A DNA stretch of 64,000 nt from Treponema primitia ZAS-1. GTDB lineage: Bacteria > Spirochaetota > Spirochaetia > Treponematales > Breznakiellaceae. Location of the stretch: positions 62,001 through 126,000 of the forward strand of contig NZ_AEEA01000037.1 in NCBI RefSeq assembly GCF_000297095.1, given 5' to 3'. Position 1 is the first letter of the stretch; every line of letters begins with the position of its first letter. The position numbers and the translations under genes were made by a program. Below, piece by piece: positions 34,201 to 45,809 of this stretch. The notes under the pieces were generated by a model that saw nothing but the letters and a program-made list of their open reading frames with translations, was not told the DNA's origin and did not search any database.

Positions 34201-35628
34201 GGCGCTGAGCATCAGGGTCCAGCACTCCATCTGCGCCGCCTGGGTCAGGGGCACGTGGACCGCCATCTGGTCCCCGTCAAAGTCTGCGTTAAAGGCATGA
34301 CAGACCAGGGGGTGCAGCCTGATAGCCTTGCCCTCAACCAGGACCGGTTCGAAGGCCTGGATACCCAGCCGGTGCAGGGTAGGCGCCCGGTTCAGTAATA
34401 CCGGGTGTTCCTTCACCACCTCGTCCAGTATGGCGAAGACCTCGGGGGTCTCCTGCTCCACCAGCATCTTGGCCTTCTTGATATTGTAAACAACATCCTT
34501 GTCGACCAGTTTTTTCATAATAAAGGGTTTGAAGAGCTCCAGGGCCATCTTAGTCGGGAGCCCGCACTGCCACATCTTAAGATCCGGTCCTACGGTAATA
34601 ACACTGCGGCCGGAGTAGTCAACCCGCTTGCCCAGCAGGTTCTGCCGGAACCGTCCCTGCTTACCCTTAAGCATATCGCTAATGGACTTGAGGGGCCGGT
34701 TGGAGGCGCCCTTGACCACCCGCTTTTTCTTGGAGTTGTCAAACAGGGCGTCCACCGCCTCCTGGAGCATCCGTTTTTCGTTGCGGATGATGATATCCGG
34801 GGCGTTCAGCACCTGGAGCCGTTTAAGGCGGTTGTTCCGGTTGATCACCCGGCGGTAGAGGTCGTTAAGATCGCTGGTGGCAAAACGGCCGCCGTCAAGC
34901 TGGACCATGGGCCGCAGTTCCGGCGGAATCACGGGGATTACGTCAAGGATCATCCACTCAGGTTTGTTCGTAGAATTGCGGAAGTTCTCCACAATTTCGA
35001 TGCGCTTCAGAAGCCGCTTGTCGCTCTTAGCGCCCTTATCGATCATCTTTACCCGGAGGTCGATAGCCATCTGATCCAAATTGAGGTTTTCCAACAGGGT
35101 CCGCACCGCTTCTGCGCCCATACCAGCGGAAAAGCCCTGACCGTAGCGATCCTGCGCTTCGTAGTATTCCTCTTCCGTAAGGAGCTGCATCTTTTTAAGA
35201 TCCGTATCGCCGCTGTCTATAACTACGTACTTTTCGTAGTAGAGCACCGACCGCAGAGCAGCCAGGGGAAGATCCAGGAGCAGGCCCATACGGCTGGGCA
35301 CGGAACGGTAATACCAGATGTGGGACACCGGAGCGGCCAGCTCAATATGGCCCATGCGTTCCCGGCGTACCTTGAAGTGGGTCACCTCAACGCCGCAGCG
35401 ATCGCAGATAACGCCCTTATAACGGATAGACTTGAACTTGCCGCAGTAACACTCCCACTCCTTGGTGGTCCCGAAGATCCGCTCGCAGAAAAGTCCGTCC
35501 TTCTCCGGCCGCAGGGTCCGGTAGTTAATCGTCTCCGGCTTCTTCACTTCACCGTAGGACCAGGCCCGGATCATCTCCGGGCTGGCCAGCTTTATCATAA
35601 TCGAATCAAAATCCTGTATGTCCCGCAT
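31288..35628 (-). CDS. rpoC: DNA-directed RNA polymerase subunit beta'
   Basis: The largest subunit of RNA polymerase, 1446 residues. The N-terminal zinc finger ([20 protein letters not shown]) and the catalytic magnesium site [12 protein letters not shown] (447-458, Asp449/451/453) are intact. The later cysteine cluster [14 protein letters not shown] and the trigger-loop region [26 protein letters not shown] are present. The C-terminal tail is acidic ([17 protein letters not shown]). It starts 10 bp after the rpoB stop. The plus-strand open frames over this gene are shadows. Confidence 0.98.
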   Translation of the reverse strand: [1446 protein letters not shown]

Positions 35629-35638
35629 CTTTTACCCC

Positions 35639-39172
<3,534 letters not shown>

Positions 39173-39199
39173 ACGTTTACCCCCAAACTACAAAAGGCC

Positions 39200-39214
39200 C
39201 CGGCAAAAAGCCGG
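39200..39214 (-). promoter_or_regulatory. Small hairpin just upstream of rpoB
   Basis: CCGGC-AAAAA-GCCGG forms a 5-bp stem and 5-nt loop between the large rplL-rpoB hairpin and the rpoB ribosome site. It may shape access to the leader. Low certainty on function. Confidence 0.35.
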
Positions 39215-39222
39215 AAGCCGCC

Positions 39223-39265
39223 GGGATGTTTGAGCGGCGTCTTCACGCCGCTCCTCAAACATCCC
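39223..39265 (-). promoter_or_regulatory. Long rplL-rpoB intercistronic hairpin
   Basis: An 11-bp arm pair (39223-39233 with 39255-39265) is stacked, across a 3-nt bulge, on a perfect 7-bp pair (39234-39240 with 39245-39251) with a 4-nt CTTC loop. No T-run follows. E. coli has an attenuator and an RNase III site at the equivalent place between rplL and rpoB; this hairpin is a candidate functional equivalent. Confidence 0.65.
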
Positions 39266-39297
39266 TTCTAGAGAAATATTACTTTTGACCCAATATC

Positions 39298-39690
39298 TTA
39301 CTGAACTTCAACCGTACCGCCGGCGGCAGTGACCTGTTCCTTAATCTTTGCAGCCTCATCCTTGGAAACATTCTCCTTGAGGGGCTTGGGAGCGCCCTCA
39401 ACAAGATCCTTTGCCTCCTTGAGACCAAGACCGGTAACAGCCCGGACCTCTTTGATGACCGCAATTTTCTTGGTGTCATCATAGGCCTTAAGAATTACAT
39501 TGAATTCCGTCTGTTCCTCCGCAGCTTCAGCGGGGGCGGCTCCGGCAGCGGCGCCAACAGCGGCGACTGCAACGGGAGCGGCGGCGGAAACACCAAATTT
39601 TTCTTCCATGGCTTTAACCAGTTCGGAAACTTCCAGAACTGTCATGGAAGAAATCGCTTCTAAAATCTGATCTGTAGTAAGGGCTGCCAT
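39298..39690 (-). CDS. rplL: 50S ribosomal protein L7/L12
   Basis: Stalk protein of the large subunit, 130 residues, which recruits translation factors. The N-terminal dimerisation helix (TTDQILEAISSMTVLEVSELVKAMEEKFGV) is followed by an Ala-rich hinge (AAAPVAVAAVGAAAGAAPAEA) and the C-terminal globular domain with the conserved VIKEVRAVTGLGLKEAKDLV. A good ribosome site (AGGAGA) precedes it. A long spacer (125 bp) separates it from rplJ. Confidence 0.97.
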   Translation of the reverse strand: MAALTTDQILEAISSMTVLEVSELVKAMEEKFGVSAAAPVAVAAVGAAAGAAPAEAAEEQTEFNVILKAYDDTKKIAVIKEVRAVTGLGLKEAKDLVEGAPKPLKENVSKDEAAKIKEQVTAAGGTVEVQ

Positions 39691-39815
39691 ATTATCTTCT
39701 CCTAAAATATCTCAATTAACACACCCATACAGGTATGTTTCCGGTATTACCCGGTATAAAACCCCGACAGGAACGGCAGCGACCGAAGCCTGACGGATTT
39801 AACTACAATTTCCGC

Positions 39816-40367
39816 CTAGGCGGCGCCGCCTTCGGCTTTCTTGTCCCCAACCGCTTTGATGGTCCGCACCAGTCTGGCGTTGACGTCGTTCAGGGCGGCG
39901 GCAAGGTTCCGGGCCGGACCGTTCATCACCGACATGAGCATGGAGATAAGTTCCAGCCGTCCGGGCAGTTTGGAGAAGGCCTCCACCTGCTTGGCGTCGT
40001 ATACACTGGCGCCTACCAAGCCGCCCTTTACATTCAGCGCCGGGGTATCCTTGGCAAAATCCAGAAGGATCTTGGCGACCTCGTTGGCATCCTTAGGGGC
40101 AATAGCCACCGCCGTCGGGCCGCTTAGGTACGACGCTACTTCACCGGGGGCGGAAAGCTGCTCAAAGGCGATCCGGGCATAGTTGTTTTTCACAACCTTG
40201 AACTTGGCTTCCTTGGCCCGGAGATTCTTCCGCAGATTGGTGATCTGCGCCACCGTAAGCCCGCGATAATCGGTAAAGATAAAATCCGGGGCTGCGGTAA
40301 AATCTTCTTTTAACTCAGCTATGGCCTTAGTCTTAATATCCTGTATTTTTTTTGCAACAATCGCCAT
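39816..40367 (-). CDS. rplJ: 50S ribosomal protein L10
   Basis: Stalk base protein, 183 residues, that anchors L7/L12 dimers and, in many bacteria, represses its own operon by binding the rplJ leader. Conserved FIFTDYRGLTVAQITNLRKNLR and the later GGLVGASVYD block are present. It begins 3 bp after the rplA stop, with GAGGAGT upstream, so there is little room for a separate L10 leader; autogenous control, if present, would act within the rplA 3' end. Confidence 0.96.
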   Translation of the reverse strand: MAIVAKKIQDIKTKAIAELKEDFTAAPDFIFTDYRGLTVAQITNLRKNLRAKEAKFKVVKNNYARIAFEQLSAPGEVASYLSGPTAVAIAPKDANEVAKILLDFAKDTPALNVKGGLVGASVYDAKQVEAFSKLPGRLELISMLMSVMNGPARNLAAALNDVNARLVRTIKAVGDKKAEGGAA

Positions 40368-40370
40368 ATT

Positions 40371-41051
40371 TTACTCCTCATCCTTGATAGCGACCCATAC
40401 ACCGGGACCCATGGTGGAAGATACCGATACGGTTTCCAAAAATTCGCCCTTGGCATCCGCGGGACGCTTCCGTTTAATTTCCGTAACCACCGCATTGACA
40501 TTTTCAGCAAGCTTTTCGGCATCCATGGAAACCTTGCCCACCGCCAGGTGTACAACGCCGGTCTTATCGGCCCGGAATTCAACCCGGCCTTTTTTAAGCT
40601 CCGACAGGGCGCTCTTGAGGTCGAAGGTTACGGTTCCGGTCTTGGGGTTAGGCATAAGGCCGCGGCGGCCCAGGACCATACCAAGCTTACCAACGTCCTT
40701 CATCATATCCGGAGTGGCCACCGCAACATCAAAGTCCAGCCAGCCCCCCTTAATTTTCTCGATCAGGTCCTCGGCGCCCACATAGGTTGCCCCCGCTTCC
40801 TGGGCTTCCTTTTCCTTTTCCGCCTTACAGAACACCAATACCCGTTTTTCCGCATGGAACTGATGGGGAAGTACCACCGTATCCCGGACAGATTGGCTCT
40901 TTTTCAGGCTTACCTTGACCGAAAGGTCTACGGTCTCGTCAAATTTGGCAAATGCCAGGGTCTTTACCTTGTCTACCGCCTCTTTTAAGGGGTAGGAGAC
41001 CGTGGCATCGTACTTTTTAAGGCTTTCGATGTATTTTTTCCCGTGGCTCAT
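40371..41051 (-). CDS. rplA: 50S ribosomal protein L1
   Basis: L1 stalk protein of 226 residues that helps release E-site tRNA and can repress the L11 operon. Conserved VSLKKSQSVRDTVVLPHQ near residue 45 and the domain II motifs GLMPNPKTGTVT and GVVHLAVGKVSM are clear. Its ATG overlaps the rplK stop (4 bp), the standard L11-L1 coupling. Confidence 0.97.
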   Translation of the reverse strand: MSHGKKYIESLKKYDATVSYPLKEAVDKVKTLAFAKFDETVDLSVKVSLKKSQSVRDTVVLPHQFHAEKRVLVFCKAEKEKEAQEAGATYVGAEDLIEKIKGGWLDFDVAVATPDMMKDVGKLGMVLGRRGLMPNPKTGTVTFDLKSALSELKKGRVEFRADKTGVVHLAVGKVSMDAEKLAENVNAVVTEIKRKRPADAKGEFLETVSVSSTMGPGVWVAIKDEE

Positions 41052-41479
41052 TTTTCCACCTCGACACCCATGGACCGGGCAGTTCCGGCGATAATCCGCA
41101 TGGCGGCGTCAACATCATTGGCGGACAGATCCGCCATCTTCAGTTTGGCGATTTCTTCGCACTTAGCCTTAGGCAGCTTCCCGACCTTGACCTTGTGGGA
41201 TTCCGCGGAACCCTTTTCCAGGCCGATAGCCTTTTTAATCAAAACCGCCGCAGGGGGGGTCTTGAGAATAAAGGTGAAGGTCTTATCCGTATACACGGTA
41301 ATGACCACCGGAATGATAAGCCCAGCCTCCATAGTTTTCGTCCGGTCGTTAAACTGGGTGACAAACTGGGGAGCGCTGACCCCGTGGGGTCCCAAGGCAG
41401 GGCCAACGGGCGGGGCCGGTGTGGCCTTTCCCGCCGGGCACTGGAGCTTGATGTAGGTGGCAACCTTTTTCTTTGCCAT
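41048..41479 (-). CDS. rplK: 50S ribosomal protein L11
   Basis: GTPase-centre protein of 143 residues. The N-terminus AKKKVATYIKLQCPAGKATP and the proline-rich PAPPVGPALGPHGV are diagnostic, and the C-terminal domain ends AMRIIAGTARSMGVEVE. A clear AAGGAGT ribosome site precedes the ATG. It follows nusG after 74 bp and is coupled to rplA. Confidence 0.97.
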   Translation of the reverse strand: MAKKKVATYIKLQCPAGKATPAPPVGPALGPHGVSAPQFVTQFNDRTKTMEAGLIIPVVITVYTDKTFTFILKTPPAAVLIKKAIGLEKGSAESHKVKVGKLPKAKCEEIAKLKMADLSANDVDAAMRIIAGTARSMGVEVEK

Positions 41480-41553
41480 ATGATACTCCTTTGTGGTAAT
41501 AACGTTTCCCTTAGAAAACTTCCACGGTATAGCGAAAAACGGAAATCTCCGTT

Positions 41554-42111
41554 CTACATTTTCTCTACCTGCAAAAGGTCTACCTCTACCGGGGTATTAC
41601 GGCCGAAAATCCCGACCATAACCTTAAGCTTGTTCTTTTCCTGGTTGACCTCTTCGATAGTCCCCGTAAAGGACTCAAAGGGTCCGTCGATAATCTTAAC
41701 CTGTTCGCCTGCGGCGAAGGTCTGCCGGGCGCGGACGGGCCGTTCACCCTTGATCTCCCCGGATTTCTGCAAAATCCCCCGGGCTTCATCCCCGGTCAGG
41801 GGCTGGGGTTTCTTATCCGCCGGGGTTCCCACAAAGCCGGTAACCCCCTGGATCTTCTTAATTTTCGAACAGGGCGCCTTCCATTCCAGGTCCGGAAGGT
41901 CCATTTCTACCAGGATATACCCGGGCAGAAACTTCCGGGTCATGGTCCGCTTCTTCCCATCCTTGACTTCCACCACCTCTTCGGAAGGCACCTTTACATC
42001 ACGGACGACCTCTTTATCGAGATCTCCCGCGGCGGTCATCATGCGGATGGTTTTTTCTATTTTGTTTTCATATCCGGAATAGGTATGAAGCACGTACCAA
42101 CCCGTAGCCAT
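41554..42111 (-). CDS. nusG: Transcription termination/antitermination factor NusG
   Basis: Transcription elongation factor of 185 residues that binds RNA polymerase and Rho. The NGN domain begins WYVLHTYSGYENKIEKTI and includes RKFLPGYILVEM; the KOW motif FAAGEQVKIIDGPFESFTGTIEEV occupies the C-terminal third. The gene lies 24 bp after secE and before rplK, the usual order. Confidence 0.96.
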   Translation of the reverse strand: MATGWYVLHTYSGYENKIEKTIRMMTAAGDLDKEVVRDVKVPSEEVVEVKDGKKRTMTRKFLPGYILVEMDLPDLEWKAPCSKIKKIQGVTGFVGTPADKKPQPLTGDEARGILQKSGEIKGERPVRARQTFAAGEQVKIIDGPFESFTGTIEEVNQEKNKLKVMVGIFGRNTPVEVDLLQVEKM

Positions 42112-42135
42112 ATTGTACCTTTTTTGCCCTCTTTG

Positions 42136-42315
42136 TTAAAATATTGCCTGTACACCCAGAAGCAGAAGCACATCCACCAGCCCAAGGACCGCGGCGAATA
42201 TAACGGTAGAAATAAGTACCACCTTCACGGAGCTGACAACATCCTCCTTGCTCGGCCATACGACCTTGCGGAGTTCTGCGTAGGATTCTTTGATAAACTG
42301 AACTATCTTGCGCAT
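42136..42315 (-). CDS. secE: Preprotein translocase subunit SecE
   Basis: A 59-residue single-span protein of the SecYEG channel. Reading the minus strand from ATG 42315 gives MRKIVQFIKESYAELRKVVW then PSKEDVVSSVKVV, the conserved cytoplasmic amphipathic helix, and one membrane helix (VLISTVIFAAVLGLVDVLLL). The W-P-S-K motif is typical. AGAAGGTGA is the ribosome site. It sits between tRNA-Trp and nusG, exactly where SecE is expected. Confidence 0.95.
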   Translation of the reverse strand: MRKIVQFIKESYAELRKVVWPSKEDVVSSVKVVLISTVIFAAVLGLVDVLLLLGVQAIF

Positions 42316-42361
42316 GTCACCTTCTCCTATGTCTCAAATCAACTCGGGCCAAACAGGGCCC

Positions 42362-42393
42362 TTCGAAGCCTACTGCGCCTTCCATATTCATTC

Positions 42394-42413
<20 letters not shown>
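42362..42413. repeat. Inverted copy of the tRNA-Trp 3' end (19-bp hairpin)
   Basis: The last 19 paired bases of the tRNA gene (42395-42413, aggcgcagtaggcttcgaa on the plus strand) recur inverted at 42362-42380, with a 14-nt loop. In the transcript this would compete with the acceptor and T-arm folding or act as a stem after the tRNA. Confidence 0.85.
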
Positions 42414-42466
<53 letters not shown>

Positions 42467-42477
42467 CTGAACTGCAA

Positions 42478-42651
42478 CTACTTAACCTTTGTTTCCTTGT
42501 GCAGGGTATGCTTCCGGTCAAAGGGGCAATATTTACTGAATTCCAGCTTTTCCTGGGTATTCCGACGGTTTTTTGAGGTCGTATAATTTTTCCGCTTGCA
42601 TTCAGTACACTGCAGGGCGACAAGCTCCACCGCTGTCTTTTTACTCGCCAT
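42478..42651 (-). CDS. rpmG: 50S ribosomal protein L33
   Basis: A 57-residue ribosomal protein. Reading from ATG 42651 gives MASKKTAVELVALQCTECKR, then KNYTTSKNRRNTQEKLEFSK and YCPFDRKHTLHKETKVK. The C-x-x-C pair at C15/C18 and the later single Cys resemble a partly reduced zinc-type L33. It sits between two tRNA genes, the usual position in bacteria with the tRNA-rpmG-secE-nusG order. Confidence 0.95.
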   Translation of the reverse strand: MASKKTAVELVALQCTECKRKNYTTSKNRRNTQEKLEFSKYCPFDRKHTLHKETKVK

Positions 42652-42671
42652 GTCTCTTCCTCCTACCTACC

Positions 42672-42744
42672 AGCCCTCGAACAGAATCGAACTGTTGACC
42701 TTATCCTTACCATGGATATGCTCTGCCAACTGAGCTACAAGGGC
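42672..42744 (-). tRNA. tRNA-Thr (anticodon GGT)
   Basis: A 73-nt cloverleaf reads on the minus strand from GCCCTTG at 42744 to the discriminator at 42672. The acceptor pairs GCCCTTG/CGAGGGC; the D-arm is AGCTCAGTTGGCAGAGC; the anticodon stem-loop TATCC-ATGGTAA-GGATA carries GGT; the T-loop is TTCGATT. CCA is not encoded. It is the first gene of the superoperon. Confidence 0.95.
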
Positions 42745-42773
42745 ATTACCCGCGCATTTTACAAGGTCCTAGC

Positions 42774-42802
42774 AGGTTATCAAAAACCTCAATCTGTGTC
42801 AA
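42774..42802 (-). promoter_or_regulatory. Promoter for the tRNA-Thr to rpoC superoperon
   Basis: On the minus strand, consensus TTGACA (42802-42797) and TAACCT (42779-42774) are separated by 17 bp, about 30 bp before tRNA-Thr. No other strong promoter was spotted between here and nusG, so this probably drives all genes to rpoC. Confidence 0.65.
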
Positions 42803-42960
42803 TAGATTGGCAGCCAAAAATTCAAACTATTATCCCTATGCCTAAAAACCATAGGAAAAGGGGGAAATCTAGGATTATTGTTAAGCATAGCGAAAACAAG
42901 GGGATTTAGCAATGGGGGGCGGAACCGCCATGGGTTAAGCCTCCTGAAGATATCAAGCGA

Positions 42961-43614
42961 CTATAATTGCTCAACTTCTTCTAGGGTGAGGCCGGTATCT
43001 TCGGCAATCTGGTTTACCGGTATACCTCGGATTTTCATTTTGCGGGCAGTATTCCGCAGCCGCTCCAAGCCCTTCGCCTCGCCTATTGCGATGCCCTTAA
43101 CTTCACCCAATGCGATGCCTTCATCCCGGCCTTCGTCTTTGGCGAATTCCATCATGGCGTACTTATCCCGGCGCGCTTTCTCCTTGTAGTCCGCTATCAT
43201 CCGGCGCCGGTCGCTCCAACTGAGCTTTGCATACTCGTTTATTGCGGGTTTTACTTCGGGATGGGTTTTTGCCAGCATGGTGAAATCCTCCTTGGTTTTA
43301 CACTTGAAGAATTGTAACCACGGCCAGATGGCCCGGTTATCGTCGGTTTCAGGAACCTTCGGTAATTCAAGTATAACCACCTTGAGTAAATCTGTAAATA
43401 AGCGCCCGGTTATGGGGTTCCGCAGGTCATAACTGTTCAAGTAATGCTCCTCTTCCGGGCAAAGGATATGGTTAGCGATAACTACGCAGATAGTCTGGTT
43501 GATCCTGCCGTAGTTAAAGCCGGCTTTCATCTGTTCAACCAGCATTTTAGCCAGGTAGTAGATGATGCGCTGGATGAAGAATTTGTACCGCTCTACCTGT
43601 ACCTCTATATTCAC
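42961..43614 (-). pseudogene. PD-(D/E)XK nuclease/transposase-family protein, N-terminally truncated
   Basis: A 217-residue reading from GTG 43614 that resembles the Rpn / PD-(D/E)XK transposase family. It begins inside the usual domain at NIEVQVERYKFFIQRIIYYLAKM; the same frame extends upstream through RLTTASGRIV and DSSKT, which match the expected preceding domain, but meets a TGA near 43694 with no start codon. The N-terminal catalytic part is thus lost. The C-terminus has the family's short repeats (DEGIALGEVKGIAIGEAKGLE) and a helical tail LTLEEVEQL. Probably a decayed mobile-type gene. Confidence 0.65.
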
Positions 43615-43689
43615 GATCCTGCCTGAGGCGGTGGTGAGCCGGGGGCGGAGGTGGGTTTTGCTTGAGTCTTGGTGAAAAAAAAGAACGAT

Positions 43690-43854
43690 TCAGGAGCTGC
43701 CGAGGAATTTTTTGATAGCCCCCAGGGGAACGGCGTACAGCTTAGAATCTATCTCGACTGTAAAGGGTTCATTTTTCTTCCGGTTCGAAAAGTCTATGAT
43801 TTTTCCGCGCTTCCCGCTGTCTAATTCAATGGTGGATCCAATTATATCCCCGTG
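43690..43854 (-). pseudogene. Short coding remnant after the MarR gene
   Basis: In the same frame as the MarR gene and directly after its stop codon, 54 codons run to a TGA at 43690-43692, encoding a protein-like tail (IIGSTIELDSGKRGK, VEIDSKLYAVPLGAIKKFLG). There is no start codon. I read it as the 3' end of a lost gene; the family is unknown. Confidence 0.4.
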
Positions 43855-44301
43855 TTACTCCCGGTCAGATTCTTCCATAACTGACAAGAAACGGTTGACC
43901 AGCGTTATGAGGCTGTGGGTTTCGTCTACGCCAAAGCGCCCGATAATTTCCGTAAGCCGTTTTTCGGTTTTTCGCTGGGTCTTTTCAATAAACTGGGTTC
44001 CCTTTTCGGTGAGAGAAAGTACAATGCATCTCCGGTTTTCTTTGTTCGTTTCCCGGGTTAAAAAACCTTTTTTTTCGAGGGAAGCAAGCATTTGTGAGAC
44101 CGCGGGTTTTGTAACCGATAATTCGTTTCTGATTTTTTCGCAGCTCAAATCTCCGTTGTGTTCCTTAATATAGTAGAGCAACGTAAATGACGCGAGATTC
44201 ATCTCGTCTTCCTTAGGAAGAACAGCGGGGCGGAACGTACTGGTGAATTTTTTTAACATAAAAAGAGAACGGAGTAATTCATTGTGCAGTTCATTTTTCA
44301 T
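43855..44301 (-). CDS. MarR-family transcriptional regulator
   Basis: A 148-residue winged-helix repressor. The DNA-binding region is LSCEKIRNELSVTKPAVSQMLASLEKKGFL then TRETNKENRRCIVLSLTEKG, the MarR wing. It overlaps the end of the MATE gene by 11 bp, so the two are cotranscribed and the regulator most likely controls the exporter. A 13-bp palindrome upstream of the MATE gene is a candidate binding site. Confidence 0.88.
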   Translation of the reverse strand: MKNELHNELLRSLFMLKKFTSTFRPAVLPKEDEMNLASFTLLYYIKEHNGDLSCEKIRNELSVTKPAVSQMLASLEKKGFLTRETNKENRRCIVLSLTEKGTQFIEKTQRKTEKRLTEIIGRFGVDETHSLITLVNRFLSVMEESDRE

Positions 44302-45646
44302 GATGCTTTAATTCCTTTAACAGGCCGCGCACCAAAAAGAGCGCAATCGTGGTGGTAGCTATATCCGCAACGGGTTGTGAATATACAAAACCCTCGAATC
44401 CCCAAAAATGATTAAACACATAAACAAGGGGGATATAAAACAAACACTGTCTTCCCAGGGATACTATCGTCCCCAGTACCGGTTTTCCAAGGGCTTGGAA
44501 TGTAACCATAATGGTCATCTGAATGCCCATAACAGGAAGCCCAAATAAAAAAGCGTGGAGAAAGCTTGCTCCCGCGGTAATCGTTGGGGCGTCATTGATA
44601 AAAAGCGCAATGATACTGCGCCCCGCCAGGGCAAAGGCGCCGACAAAAAATAACGCCAGAGCGGTGGTATACATAAAGGTTATCTTCATGCCCTTTTTGA
44701 GACGCCCATAGTTTTTAGCCCCGTAGTTAAACCCGGCAAAGGGCTGGTAACCCATGGCCAGGGCCATTATCAGCATAAAACTTAAACTTTCAACCCGTAT
44801 GGTAACTCCCATACCGGCAATTACCAGGTCGCCGTAACTTGCGGCCATAAGATTCCGTACCGCCATCGCAAGGCTCATCACAATATTTGAAAGCGCCGCG
44901 GGCAGTCCGATTTTGAGAATCTCTCCGTATATCTTCCCGGAAGGCTTAAAATCCCGGGGGTGTATGGAAAGCATGGTATGGGGGGACATAAAACACCAAA
45001 GGAGATACACCAGTGAAGCGGCCTGTCCTATCACGGTGGCCCATGCCGCGCCTGCGGTTCCCATGTGAAAAACCAAAATAAACACCGGGTCAAGAATGAT
45101 GTTAAGGATTATGCCGATAAGCGTACCAATCATTGCCTTATCGGTGGCGCCTTCACTCCTGATTTGTCCCGATAAGGAAATATTGAGCAGCGCAATGACG
45201 ATAAATCCGGAAATTATCGTAAAATAACTATCGGCGTAAGGAAACGTTACGTCACTCGTTCCGATGACGTGTAAAATCGGCTTACGGAACAGAAGCATGG
45301 CAATCGTAATAACCACCCCGGCGAGGATGGTTGTATAAAAAGACACCGCGTTGGTACGTCTTGCGGTTTCTATTTCCCGCGCCCCGAGCATACGGGAGAT
45401 ATAACTTGACGCCCCTACGCCGAATATGTTCCCTATACCCTGGGACACCATAAAAAGCGGCATTGCCAGCGAAATACCCGCCACCATGTTCGGGTCCCCG
45501 GTCTGCCCGATAAAAAACGTATCGGTCATATTGTAGACCAACTGGGCGATCATGCTGAACATCATCGGAAGCGCAAGCCGTATAATGCTGACCCAAACCG
45601 GTGTTGTTTCCATTAAATGTAAGTTCCTGTTGCCCATTTGAGCCAT
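44291..45646 (-). CDS. MATE-family efflux transporter
   Basis: A 451-residue inner-membrane exporter with about 12 hydrophobic helices, using a Na+ or H+ gradient to expel drugs or other cations. The N-terminal block WVSIIRLALPMMFSMIAQLVYNMTDTFFIG is typical of the DinF/NorM group, and the second half repeats the pattern (LPAALSNIVMSLAMAV). Length fits. It is coupled to a MarR regulator downstream. Confidence 0.9.
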   Translation of the reverse strand: MAQMGNRNLHLMETTPVWVSIIRLALPMMFSMIAQLVYNMTDTFFIGQTGDPNMVAGISLAMPLFMVSQGIGNIFGVGASSYISRMLGAREIETARRTNAVSFYTTILAGVVITIAMLLFRKPILHVIGTSDVTFPYADSYFTIISGFIVIALLNISLSGQIRSEGATDKAMIGTLIGIILNIILDPVFILVFHMGTAGAAWATVIGQAASLVYLLWCFMSPHTMLSIHPRDFKPSGKIYGEILKIGLPAALSNIVMSLAMAVRNLMAASYGDLVIAGMGVTIRVESLSFMLIMALAMGYQPFAGFNYGAKNYGRLKKGMKITFMYTTALALFFVGAFALAGRSIIALFINDAPTITAGASFLHAFLFGLPVMGIQMTIMVTFQALGKPVLGTIVSLGRQCLFYIPLVYVFNHFWGFEGFVYSQPVADIATTTIALFLVRGLLKELKHHEK

Positions 45647-45670
45647 TGTTTACCCCGCAATTGTTAAAGT

Positions 45671-45683
45671 CTTAAAGATTAAG
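45671..45683. promoter_or_regulatory. Candidate MarR-type operator
   Basis: CTTAA-AGA-TTAAG is a perfect 5-bp inverted repeat 25 bp upstream of the MATE start codon, in an AT-rich promoter region. MarR proteins often bind such short palindromes. Only position and symmetry support this. Confidence 0.45.
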
Positions 45684-45809
45684 CTATTAACTTTACGGTA
45701 CAATAAATTGTTCACCAAAACAAGGGGGCAAGAATTCCAAATTAGGAATAACTGACAAGGGGTAGATCCTCCCCGCCGTTGGTCTTAGTATTTAATAGAA
45801 GGAGTTACC

